The notes beneath the pieces are model-generated. The model ran no database searches, had not been told where the DNA came from, and worked only from the letters and a program-made list of their open reading frames with translations. Source: Chromatiales bacterium (lineage in GTDB: Bacteria; Pseudomonadota; Gammaproteobacteria; Steroidobacterales; GCA-2729495). From it: DNA of 36,955 bases. The stretch is taken from contig JAFIFS010000103.1 of the NCBI GenBank assembly GCA_020831895.1, forward strand, positions 1-36,955, read 5' to 3'. Position 1 is the stretch's first letter. Every line of letters begins with the position of its first letter. This document shows, piece after piece, positions 27,340 through 35,541 of this stretch. A program made the position numbers and the translations under genes.

Positions 27340-27998
27340 ACTTCCTCGAGGAACTGCGCAACCTCGATATCAACGATGTCGGACGCTGGCCGCTGCTTTT
27401 CCAGGGCCTGGCCGTGGCCCTGGTGTTCGTCCTGCTCAGCATCGCCGGCTACTGGTTCCTGGTCCATCAGGAGCAGTCGCCGCGGCTTGAGCGGGCGGAG
27501 CGCGAGGAGCGGGAGCTTCGCGGTTCCTTCGAGCAGAAGCAGCGCAAGGCCGCCAACTTCGACGCGTACAGCGACCAGCTGGCAGAGATCGAGCGCTCGT
27601 TCGGTACCATGCTGCGCCAGCTGCCCGGGCGCACGGAGATCCCGAACCTGCTGGTTGATATCTCGCAGACTGGCCTGGCTGCGGGCCTGCAGGAGGAGCT
27701 TTTCCAGCCCTTGGACGAGGTGCGCCGGGATTTCTACGCGGAGAAGCCTATCCGGATACGGTTGAGCGGCTCTTACCACCAGCTCGGCCAGTTCGTCAGC
27801 GACATCGCCGCGCTTCCCCGCATCGTGACGCTGCACGACATAGAAATCGCCCCGCGCTCACGCGACGGGGCCTTCGATGAACTGACGCTGAACGTGACCG
27901 CCAAGACCTATCGCTACCTGGATGAGGACGAGCTCGATACGAGCCCGCAGGCTGCACCGGCCCGGAGCAGCTCGCTGACGACGGGGAATCCTGGATGA
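27336..27998 (+). CDS. pilO: Type IV pilus assembly protein PilO
   Basis: A 220-residue inner-membrane protein. The short cytoplasmic segment ELRNLDINDVGRWPLLFQ precedes one transmembrane helix (about 24-44), a coiled coil (about 48-80) and a ferredoxin-like periplasmic domain with LLVDISQTGLAAGLQEELFQ and GSYHQLGQFVSDIAALPRIV. It pairs with PilN and contacts PilP. ATGA overlaps join it to pilN and pilP. Confidence 0.95.
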   Translation: MNFLEELRNLDINDVGRWPLLFQGLAVALVFVLLSIAGYWFLVHQEQSPRLERAEREERELRGSFEQKQRKAANFDAYSDQLAEIERSFGTMLRQLPGRTEIPNLLVDISQTGLAAGLQEELFQPLDEVRRDFYAEKPIRIRLSGSYHQLGQFVSDIAALPRIVTLHDIEIAPRSRDGAFDELTLNVTAKTYRYLDEDELDTSPQAAPARSSSLTTGNPG

Positions 27999-28522
27999 GC
28001 AAGATGCTGCGTTCAGATCTGACCAGGATGTCTGTCCTGCTCGTGTTGTCCAGTCTCGCGCTGGCCGGCTGCAGCCGCGGCATGGATGACCTGATGGTCT
28101 ACATCGACGAGGTCAAGGCGAGGCCTGGCGGGCGTATCGAGCCCCTGCCGCAGATCCAGCCCTACGAGACCTTCAGCTACAGCGCCGGGCAACTACGCTC
28201 GCCGTTCCAGCCGGACCGGCCGCAGGCGCGCGGCCCCGCTGCCGGGCCAAGGCCGGACGCGACGAGGCCGCGCGAGTACCTGGAGCAGTTCCCGCTGGAT
28301 ACGCTCAAGATGGCTGGCACGGTCACGCTCGGCGGACAGACCTATGGCCTGCTGCAGACATCAGACGGCCTGATCCACCGGGTCCTGCCCGGGCAGTACG
28401 TCGGGCAGAACGAAGGACGGATTACCGGCATCGGCGAGGCCGGAATCTCGGTAGAGGAACTCGTTGCCGATGGCATGGGCGGATTTTTCCGCCGCCCCGC
28501 CGCGATTGGAGTCAGGGAGTGA
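27995..28522 (+). CDS. pilP: Type IV pilus lipoprotein PilP
   Basis: A 175-residue lipoprotein. The signal peptide ends in the lipobox LAGC with Cys26. A disordered Pro-rich linker (about 65-92) is followed by the conserved small beta-sandwich with YLEQFPLDTLKMAGT, GLLQTSDGLIHRVLPGQYVG and NEGRITGI. PilP links the PilN/PilO platform to the secretin PilQ across the periplasm. The stop overlaps the pilQ GTG (GTGA). Confidence 0.95.
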   Translation: MSKMLRSDLTRMSVLLVLSSLALAGCSRGMDDLMVYIDEVKARPGGRIEPLPQIQPYETFSYSAGQLRSPFQPDRPQARGPAAGPRPDATRPREYLEQFPLDTLKMAGTVTLGGQTYGLLQTSDGLIHRVLPGQYVGQNEGRITGIGEAGISVEELVADGMGGFFRRPAAIGVRE

Positions 28523-30738
28523 GCGGGGACAGCTTGGGAGTACGGATGATGAGCACGGTCTGGGGATTCATGGCAGGCGCCGGAACGCGCCAGAGCGTGG
28601 GCCACCGCGCAGCACGCGGACACGTGCTGTTTCCGGCCATGGTGCTGGCCGGCCTGCTGGCCAGCCTGCAGCTTGCTGCGGCAGCCGACGGGAACCGTCT
28701 TGAGGACATACGCGTTCAGGCGCTGCCGGGCAACCGGATCGAGCTCGAACTTGTCACCTCCGGGGATGCGCCCGAACCGCTCAGCTTCACCATCGATGAT
28801 CCCGCGCGTATCTCGCTGGACCTCCGGGATACGAAGATTGGCCTGGACAGCCGGCGCCGTGACGTGAGGACCGGGGTTCTGGACAACGTGGTCGCTGCCG
28901 AAGCCGGCGGGCGTACCCGGGTCGTGCTTAACCTGTCGGCCATGGTGCCTTACCAGACCCGGGTCGAGGGTCGTTCGGTTTTCGTCACTCTGGGCGCCCC
29001 CAGTGCCGCCGCGTCCGTCGCGTCGTTCCCGGGAACGACACTGCAGCGTGACGCGGCTGCGCGACGCATCAGCAACATCGACTTTCGGCGCAGCGAGACG
29101 GGCGGTGGCCGCGTCATCGTCACGCTGAGTGATCCGGGCACGCCAGTCGACGTGCGCCGCGAGGGCAACCAGATCAACCTGAGCTTCTCGGGCGCCGAGC
29201 TGCCGGACGAACTGCTCAAGCGCCTCGATGTGACCGATTTCGCCACTCCGGTCAACACCATCGACGCGCGTCGCGGACCCGTGGGTGCCACCTTGAGCAT
29301 TGCCGCAACCGGCCCGTTCGAGGAGCTCGCCTACCAGTCCGACAACCTGTTCACCATGGAAATCCAGCCGGTCGCGCCGGAGCGCCCTGGGGCGGAGCGT
29401 CCGACCCTGTTCAGCGCCGAGCGCGAATACAGCGGCGAGCGCCTGACACTCAACTTCCAGGATATCGAGACGCGGGCGGTCCTGCAGCTGCTGGCCGACG
29501 TGAGCGGCCGCAACATCGTCGTTGCAGATACGGTCTCCGGAAACGTGACGCTGCGCCTGCAGAACGTGCCCTGGGACCAGGCGCTTGACATCATCCTGGC
29601 CACCAAGGGCCTGGACATGCGCGAGAACGGCAACGTGATCATCGTCGCCCCGGCGGCGGAAATCGCTGCCCGCGAGCGCGCCGACCTCGAGGCCAGGCGC
29701 GAGATCAGCCAGCTCGAGCCGCTGGTCTCGGAATTCGTGCAGGTCAACTACGCGAAGGCTTCGGACCTCGCTGCGCTGATCCGGGGGACCACGGGCCGCT
29801 CGCTGCTCTCGGACCGGGGCTCGGTCGGCATCGACGAGCGCACCAACACGCTGCTCGTCCAGGACACCGCGGCCCGCCTCACCGATATCCGCCGCCTGGT
29901 GACGACCCTCGACATTCCGGTGCGCCAGGTCCTGATCGAGTCGCGCATCGTCGTGGTGCGGGACGATTTCAGCCGCGAGCTGGGTGTCCGCTGGGGTGCG
30001 ACCTTCGTGCGGGATACCAGTGACGGGCTGATCGCGGTCTCGGGCAGTGGCGCCGCAACCGACACGATCGTCAACTCCGGCATCGGCAACATCAACAGCA
30101 CCGGCTCACCCTTCCCGGTGCAGCTGCCGGCGCGGAATGACCGGTTCAACGTGAACCTGCCGGTTGCGAACCCGGCCGGATCACTCGGGCTTGCCGTGCT
30201 CGGTGACGATTTCCTCGTGGACCTGGAGCTCAGCGCGCTCCAGGCCGAGGGCCGGGGCGAGGTGGTCTCTTCCCCACGCGTGATCACAGCGAACCAGCGC
30301 CGGGCCTCGATCCGGCAGGGTGTCGAGATCCCGTTTCAGGAGGCGGCTTCCAGCGGGGCTACCACGACGCAGTTCAAGGAAGCCGTGCTGAGCCTGACCG
30401 TGACCCCTCAGGTGACCCCGGATAACCGGGTGATCCTCGACCTGCTGGTTACCAAGGACAGCATCGGCCAGGTCGTGACGACCGAGCGCGGTGGCCAGGT
30501 GCCGAGCATCGACACTCGTGCCATAGAGACACAGGTACTGGTCAACAACGGCCAGACCGTGGTCCTCGGCGGTATCTACGAGACAGAGGAGAACAACATC
30601 CAGACCAAGGTGCCGATACTCGGCGACCTGCCGGCTGTTGGCGCACTGTTCCGCTCGACGCGGGTGTCTTCCACAAAAACAGAGCTCCTGATCTTCGTGA
30701 CGCCGAAGATCCTCAAGGACGGCTCGAACATCTACTGA
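28519..30738 (+). CDS. pilQ: Type IV pilus secretin PilQ
   Basis: A 739-residue outer-membrane secretin through which the pilus is extruded. A signal region (about 30-55) ends in LQLAAAADG. Two AMIN domains (about 58-150 and 175-275) bind peptidoglycan. They are followed by the STN/N0 domain (LTLNFQDIETRAVLQLLADV), an N1 domain (FVQVNYAKASDLAALIRGTT) and the secretin core, with VEIPFQEAASSGATTTQFKE, VVLGGIYETEENN and KVPILGDLPAVGALF. The GTG start at 28519 overlaps pilP; ATG codons at 28546/28549 would shorten the extended N-terminus ahead of the signal. Last of the five co-translated pil genes. Confidence 0.96.
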   Translation: MSGDSLGVRMMSTVWGFMAGAGTRQSVGHRAARGHVLFPAMVLAGLLASLQLAAAADGNRLEDIRVQALPGNRIELELVTSGDAPEPLSFTIDDPARISLDLRDTKIGLDSRRRDVRTGVLDNVVAAEAGGRTRVVLNLSAMVPYQTRVEGRSVFVTLGAPSAAASVASFPGTTLQRDAAARRISNIDFRRSETGGGRVIVTLSDPGTPVDVRREGNQINLSFSGAELPDELLKRLDVTDFATPVNTIDARRGPVGATLSIAATGPFEELAYQSDNLFTMEIQPVAPERPGAERPTLFSAEREYSGERLTLNFQDIETRAVLQLLADVSGRNIVVADTVSGNVTLRLQNVPWDQALDIILATKGLDMRENGNVIIVAPAAEIAARERADLEARREISQLEPLVSEFVQVNYAKASDLAALIRGTTGRSLLSDRGSVGIDERTNTLLVQDTAARLTDIRRLVTTLDIPVRQVLIESRIVVVRDDFSRELGVRWGATFVRDTSDGLIAVSGSGAATDTIVNSGIGNINSTGSPFPVQLPARNDRFNVNLPVANPAGSLGLAVLGDDFLVDLELSALQAEGRGEVVSSPRVITANQRRASIRQGVEIPFQEAASSGATTTQFKEAVLSLTVTPQVTPDNRVILDLLVTKDSIGQVVTTERGGQVPSIDTRAIETQVLVNNGQTVVLGGIYETEENNIQTKVPILGDLPAVGALFRSTRVSSTKTELLIFVTPKILKDGSNIY

Positions 30739-30775
30739 CAGGGGATCCAGCGGGATACTCGATGAGGACCGAAGC

Positions 30776-32713
30776 GTGAACAAGATACGGATTTCCTGCC
30801 TTGCGATGGTGGCGGCCTTCCTTGCTGCCTGTGGTGGCAGCGGCAACTCACTGACCAGTCCGCCATCCGACGACCCGGGCGTCCCTGGTGCTCCCGGAAC
30901 GACGGTCGCAGCCCTGCAGCTGCTGACCAGCAGCACGCAGCTGCCCTCCGACAAGAACGGCATCAACAAGGTCACGCTGACCGCGCTGGTCCGTGATGCA
31001 AACAATGTGGTTCTTTCCGGCGTCCCGGTCATTTTCTCGGCCACCTCCGGTGCGGTGAGCTTCAGCCCGGCGGACGACGCCAACAACCTCCCGATTACCA
31101 ATTCGAGCGGTGCGGCGACCGCCGAGCTCACCAACGGCCTCAACCCGGAAAACCGTCCGATCACCGTGACCGCACAGGCGCAGAACATCAGCACCCAGGT
31201 TGTGGTGAACGTCACCGGAACCACGCTGACGATCACGGGGCCGAACGCGCTCGCCCAGGGCGACAGTGGCACCTATCTGGTGGTGCTGCGGGACGCCAAT
31301 GGCGCAGGCATCGATGGCCGTACGGTCACGATAGAATCAGCCAATGGCAACACGCTTTCCTCGCCCTCGCTGACGACTGGCTCCGGCGGTGAGGTACAGA
31401 TCACCCTGACTGCGACGGTTGGCGGCATCGACACGCTGACCGCCTCGGCGCTTGGGCTGGCGGCGCAACGCACGATCAATGTTTCCGATGACAGCTTCGT
31501 GTTTACCGTACCGACGTCCGGCGCCGAGTTGGGCCTGAGCCCGGCCTCGCATCCCGTCAGCGTGGAATGGACGAAGGCCGGGGTTCCACAGGCGGGTGAG
31601 ACGATAACGTTTACCAGCACGCGTGGAACCTTGAGTGCCGGATCAGCCGTGACCAACGCCAGCGGAGTGGCGACAGTCCAGCTGAGCTCGTCGAGTGCCG
31701 GGCCCGCTGCGGTCACTGCGGCGAACAGCGAGGGCACCAGTACGACCCGCCAGATCGAGTTCGTCGCGGACGATCCTGAAGAGATGATCCTGCAGGCTGC
31801 CCCGTTCACGATTCCAACCGGTCAGCAGAGCACGGTGACCGCGATTCTTCGTGACGCGGGCGGCAACCTCGTCAAGAACACCACGGTTGTCTTCGAGCTT
31901 ACGGACACAACAGGCGGCTTCATTTCGGTGGCAACGGATGTCACCGACAGCCAGGGCCGGGCGCGGACCTTCTACACGGGTGGCTCGACCGCGAGCGAGC
32001 CCAATGGCGTCAGTATCCGGGCCTTCGTCCAGAACAAGCCGGCTGTGGAGGCCCAGGTCCAGCTGACGGTGGCCCAGCAGGCACGCAACATCTCGCTGGG
32101 GACGGGCAACACCCTGTTCGAGATCACCCCCGCCGTCTTCGGCCAGGAATGGGCGATCATTGTCACGGATGCCACTGGTGCCGCAGTGGCCAATGAGCAG
32201 GTGGATGTAAGCCTGCGCTCTCTTGACTATTACCTCGGTTCTCTTGTGGTCCAGGGCAACTCCTGGGTGCGCCCGCCGGTCGGTGCCGGGACGCTCCGCT
32301 GTGCCAATGAGGATCCGGACAATACCAACAACATCGATGCGCCGACGGTGACCGACAACAACAACAACGGCCGCATCGAGCCCGGCAATATCGCGGCGGT
32401 CGTTCCGGTCCCTGCCGATGCACCCGTGGGATCTTGCTCAGGTGCGCCTGGAACGAGTGCGATCGTGACGACCAACAACCAGGGCATTGCGCGCGTATGC
32501 GTGCTGTACCCGAAAAACTACAATCTCTGGCTGGATGTGCGCATCGAGGCCAAGGCTGTCGTGGCCAGCGGCACCGAGTTCTCGCGTGCCCAGGGCTTCC
32601 TGCTCCCGGGACTGGCCGCGGATCTGGCCAACATCAATGCAACTCCGCCCGGGGTGGTAAGCCCCTTCGGTCCCGTGACGCCCGAGGGTTGCACCGCGCC
32701 GCCGCCGGAGTAG
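30776..32713 (+). CDS. Lipoprotein with repeated bacterial Ig-like (invasin/Big_1-type) domains
   Basis: A 645-residue predicted lipoprotein with lipobox LAAC (Cys19 in FLAACGGSG). At least four tandem Ig-like repeats of about 100 residues follow. Each has the pattern TLTALVRDANNxxLSGVPVIF...GAxxxxxxTNSSGxATxxL, typical of Big_1/invasin folds (for example from about residues 40, 145, 245 and 340). A Ca-binding-like acidic segment, TDNNNNGRIEPGN, lies near residue 526. The C-terminus has a Pro-rich tail ending APPPE. Codon use does not look foreign. The gene lies 37 bases after pilQ and 14 before aroK, inside an otherwise conserved operon. A role in pilus attachment, adhesion or secretin support is only inferred from position. 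Confidence 0.88.
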   Translation: MNKIRISCLAMVAAFLAACGGSGNSLTSPPSDDPGVPGAPGTTVAALQLLTSSTQLPSDKNGINKVTLTALVRDANNVVLSGVPVIFSATSGAVSFSPADDANNLPITNSSGAATAELTNGLNPENRPITVTAQAQNISTQVVVNVTGTTLTITGPNALAQGDSGTYLVVLRDANGAGIDGRTVTIESANGNTLSSPSLTTGSGGEVQITLTATVGGIDTLTASALGLAAQRTINVSDDSFVFTVPTSGAELGLSPASHPVSVEWTKAGVPQAGETITFTSTRGTLSAGSAVTNASGVATVQLSSSSAGPAAVTAANSEGTSTTRQIEFVADDPEEMILQAAPFTIPTGQQSTVTAILRDAGGNLVKNTTVVFELTDTTGGFISVATDVTDSQGRARTFYTGGSTASEPNGVSIRAFVQNKPAVEAQVQLTVAQQARNISLGTGNTLFEITPAVFGQEWAIIVTDATGAAVANEQVDVSLRSLDYYLGSLVVQGNSWVRPPVGAGTLRCANEDPDNTNNIDAPTVTDNNNNGRIEPGNIAAVVPVPADAPVGSCSGAPGTSAIVTTNNQGIARVCVLYPKNYNLWLDVRIEAKAVVASGTEFSRAQGFLLPGLAADLANINATPPGVVSPFGPVTPEGCTAPPPE

Positions 32714-32727
32714 GTAAGCTCCGGACC

Positions 32728-33276
32728 GTGCCAGCCGCGAAAACCGCCCCCATACGCAGCGTTTTCCTGATTGGCCCCATGGGCTCCGGCAAGTCGGCGG
32801 TAGGCCGCCGGCTTGCCCGGGACCTGGGCGTCGACTTCGTCGACAGCGACGATGTCATCGAGCAGCGCAGCGGGGTCGATATCCCGTTCATCTTCGAGCG
32901 CGAGGGCGAGGCCGGCTTCCGCCGGCGTGAGCGGCGTGTCCTCGATGAGCTGACCCAACTCCCAGGCATAGTCCTGGCCACCGGTGGCGGTGCCGCGCAG
33001 GATCCGGACACGCGCCGGCGTCTGAAGGAGCGGGGGCGCGTGGTTTACCTGTATGCTTCCGTAGAACAGCAGCTTCGCCGGACCCGTCGTGGACGCGAAC
33101 GCCCGCTGCTGAACACCGGTGACCGGCGGGACGTGCTGACCCGCTTGATGGACATCCGTGACCCGCAATACCGGTCGATCGCCGACCTGGTGATCGAGAC
33201 CGATGGCCGCCGGGTGGCGTCGGTGGCCGGAGAGGTTCGGCGGCGGCTCCAGGAGGCTGAAGACAGGCACATTTGA
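32728..33276 (+). CDS. aroK: Shikimate kinase
   Basis: A 182-residue P-loop kinase that phosphorylates shikimate (E. coli AroK has 173). Walker A is GPMGSGKS (16-23), followed by DFVDSDDVIEQRSG (shikimate Asp), the core EREGEAGFRRRER, the glycine-rich LATGGGAAQ and the lid RERPLL. The start is GTG at 32728, 14 bases after the Ig-like gene stop. The open frame continues upstream into that gene but without homology. aroB follows directly, as in most gammaproteobacteria. Confidence 0.95.
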   Translation: MPAAKTAPIRSVFLIGPMGSGKSAVGRRLARDLGVDFVDSDDVIEQRSGVDIPFIFEREGEAGFRRRERRVLDELTQLPGIVLATGGGAAQDPDTRRRLKERGRVVYLYASVEQQLRRTRRGRERPLLNTGDRRDVLTRLMDIRDPQYRSIADLVIETDGRRVASVAGEVRRRLQEAEDRHI

Positions 33277-33286
33277 TGATGATGCG

Positions 33287-34369
33287 ATGATTTCCCTGAC
33301 CGTCGATCTCGGTCCGCGGAGCTATCCGATCCTGATCGGCAGCGGCCTGCTGACCCGCAGGGGCCTGCTCGATCCCTGGCTGCGCAAGCGCGACGTGCTG
33401 GTCGTCACCAACGAGACGCTGGCGCCGGTCTACCTCGAGCCCGTGCTCGGTCTCCTTGCCGGATCCCGGACCGGCAGCGTGATCCTGCCTGATGGTGAAG
33501 CCCACAAGACCCTGGCCACCGCCGGGTATATCCTCGATGCGCTGGTGGAGCAGCGTTTCGGGCGTGACGCGGTCCTGCTCTCGCTGGGTGGTGGCGTCGT
33601 GGGCGACATCGGTGGTTTCGCCGCCGCCATCTACCAGCGTGGCATCGATTTTCTCCAGGTCCCGACGACGCTCCTTGCCCAGGTTGATTCGTCCGTGGGG
33701 GGCAAGACCGGCGTCAACCACCCCGCCGGAAAGAACCTGATCGGTGCGTTCCACCAGCCGCTGTGCGTGCTGTCGGATACGGATACGCTGCAGACGCTGC
33801 CGGAGCGCGAGCTTCGAGCGGGGCTGGCCGAGGTCGTCAAGTACGGGCTCATCGCGGATGCGGAGCTGTTCGGCTGGCTGGAGCACCAGGCCGATGCGCT
33901 GCTGCGACGCGAGCCGGCAGCGCTGCATCATGTGATTCGTCGCTCCTGCGAGATCAAGGCCGCCGTCGTCGCGGAGGACGAACGCGAGAAAGGCCGTCGT
34001 GCGCTCCTCAACCTGGGCCATACGTTCGGGCATGCCATCGAGCACTGTGCTGGCTACGGAAACTGGCTGCATGGAGAGGCGGTCGCTGCCGGCATGTGCA
34101 TGGCAGCCGAGTTCTCGCGGCGGCTTGGCTGGCTGGACCAGGGGGAGGTGCGCCGTATCCGCAGCCTGCTCTCGCGACTCGGGCTGCCCGTGGATCCGCC
34201 GGCGACGGATCCTGTGGACTTCCACCATGCCATGGCTATGGACAAGAAGGTCATTGCCGGCCAGATCCGCCTCGTGCTGCTGCGCGAGGTGGGTGAGGCG
34301 GACGTTGTCAGCGACTATCCGGCCGGGCTGCTTGCCGAGCAGCTCGGGACCCAGCTCCGCGCCGGGTGA
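33287..34369 (+). CDS. aroB: 3-dehydroquinate synthase
   Basis: A 360-residue NAD- and Zn-dependent enzyme, the second step of the shikimate pathway (E. coli AroB has 362). The NAD-binding glycine-rich loop is SLGGGVVGDIGGFAAAIYQRG cut short here to its core (99-119). PTTLLAQVDSSVGGKTGVNH follows at 126-145. The zinc ligands correspond to Glu182 (AEVVKYG), His245 (LGHTFGH) and His262 (LHGEAV), each two residues before the E. coli positions. The ATG at 33287 begins MISLTVDLG. The stop overlaps the dgt GTG (GTGA). Confidence 0.96.
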   Translation: MISLTVDLGPRSYPILIGSGLLTRRGLLDPWLRKRDVLVVTNETLAPVYLEPVLGLLAGSRTGSVILPDGEAHKTLATAGYILDALVEQRFGRDAVLLSLGGGVVGDIGGFAAAIYQRGIDFLQVPTTLLAQVDSSVGGKTGVNHPAGKNLIGAFHQPLCVLSDTDTLQTLPERELRAGLAEVVKYGLIADAELFGWLEHQADALLRREPAALHHVIRRSCEIKAAVVAEDEREKGRRALLNLGHTFGHAIEHCAGYGNWLHGEAVAAGMCMAAEFSRRLGWLDQGEVRRIRSLLSRLGLPVDPPATDPVDFHHAMAMDKKVIAGQIRLVLLREVGEADVVSDYPAGLLAEQLGTQLRAG

Positions 34370-35529
34370 GTGGGCCAGTGCCGCTCGCCCCCTGGGCCGC
34401 GCACGAGGAACACAGCCGCGGGCGCTGCCATCCGCAGCCGCCACACCCCTACCGGGGCGAGTTCCAGCGTGATCGCGACCGCATCATCCACTCGACTGCG
34501 TTCCGCAGGCTGGTCTACAAGACCCAGGTCTTCATCAACCACGAGGAGGGTGACCTTTACCGGACGCGACTCACCCACTCGCTCGAAGTCGCCCAGGTTG
34601 TCCGCACAGCAGCCCGCGCCCTGGCCCTTAACGAGCAGCTCGCCGAGGCGATCGCGCTGGCCCATGACCTCGGTCATACGCCCTTCGGCCATGCCGGTCA
34701 GGACGCACTGAACGCCTGCATGCAGCCCTGGGGCGGCTTCGAGCACAACCTGCAGTCGCTGCGCGTGGTGGACGAGCTCGAGCGCAAGTACGCGGCCTTC
34801 CCCGGACTCAACCTGTGCTGGGAGACCCGCGAGGGCATCCTGAAGCATTGCTCCCGGCGCGATGCCCTGCAGCTCGGTTCTCTGGGCCGGCGCTTCCTCG
34901 AACGGCGCCAGCCCGGGCTGGAGGCACAGCTGGTCAACCTCTGTGACGAGATCGCCTACAACCATCATGACATCGACGACGGCTTGCGCTCTGGCCTGAT
35001 AGCGGAGCGGGAACTGGCAGAGGTTGGACTTTTCGGTGAACACTACGATGCAGTCTGTGCCATATTCCCCGGGCTGTCCGGTCGTGTCCGCATCCACGAG
35101 ACCGTACGGCGCATGATCGATACGGTGGTCGGCGACCTGGTGGTGACCACCCGTGAGCGGGTCGCCGGCAGTGCGCCGGACAGCATCGACGCCGTCCGGG
35201 AGGCGGGCAGGCCCCTGGCAGCCTTCAGCCCCGCCATGGCTGCCCGCCACCAGGAGCTCAAGCGTTTCCTGCGCGAGCGCCTGTACTACCATCCACAGGT
35301 GCGCGAGCGGACGGAGCGGGCGCAGTGCATGCTGACGGCCGTGTTCGAGCGCTTCATGGAGGCGCCTGACCTGATGCCCGCGGAGCATGCGGCGCGCGCA
35401 ATTGGGGCCACTGGCGAGGCGGCAGATGTATCGCGCGCGCGCGCAGTGGCGGATTACGTCGCCGGCATGACCGATCGCTATGCGTTGTCGACCTACCGGA
35501 GGCTGGTGGATCCACGCGCAGAACTTTAG
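34366..35529 (+). CDS. dgt: dGTP triphosphohydrolase-like HD-domain protein
   Basis: A 387-residue HD-superfamily nucleotide hydrolase of the dGTPase type 2 group, which splits dNTPs to nucleoside and triphosphate. Markers are RDRDRIIHSTAFRRLVYKTQ, HEEGDLYRTRLTHSLEVAQ with His71, AHDLGHTPFGHAG with His100-Asp101, and NLCDEIAYNHHDIDDG. The length is shorter than the E. coli Dgt (about 505) and agrees with the type 2 proteins. The preferred substrate cannot be read from sequence. It is translationally coupled to aroB. In many relatives a damX-like gene follows aroB instead. Confidence 0.92.
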   Translation: MSGPVPLAPWAAHEEHSRGRCHPQPPHPYRGEFQRDRDRIIHSTAFRRLVYKTQVFINHEEGDLYRTRLTHSLEVAQVVRTAARALALNEQLAEAIALAHDLGHTPFGHAGQDALNACMQPWGGFEHNLQSLRVVDELERKYAAFPGLNLCWETREGILKHCSRRDALQLGSLGRRFLERRQPGLEAQLVNLCDEIAYNHHDIDDGLRSGLIAERELAEVGLFGEHYDAVCAIFPGLSGRVRIHETVRRMIDTVVGDLVVTTRERVAGSAPDSIDAVREAGRPLAAFSPAMAARHQELKRFLRERLYYHPQVRERTERAQCMLTAVFERFMEAPDLMPAEHAARAIGATGEAADVSRARAVADYVAGMTDRYALSTYRRLVDPRAEL

Positions 35530-35541
35530 AAGCAGGGGGCA

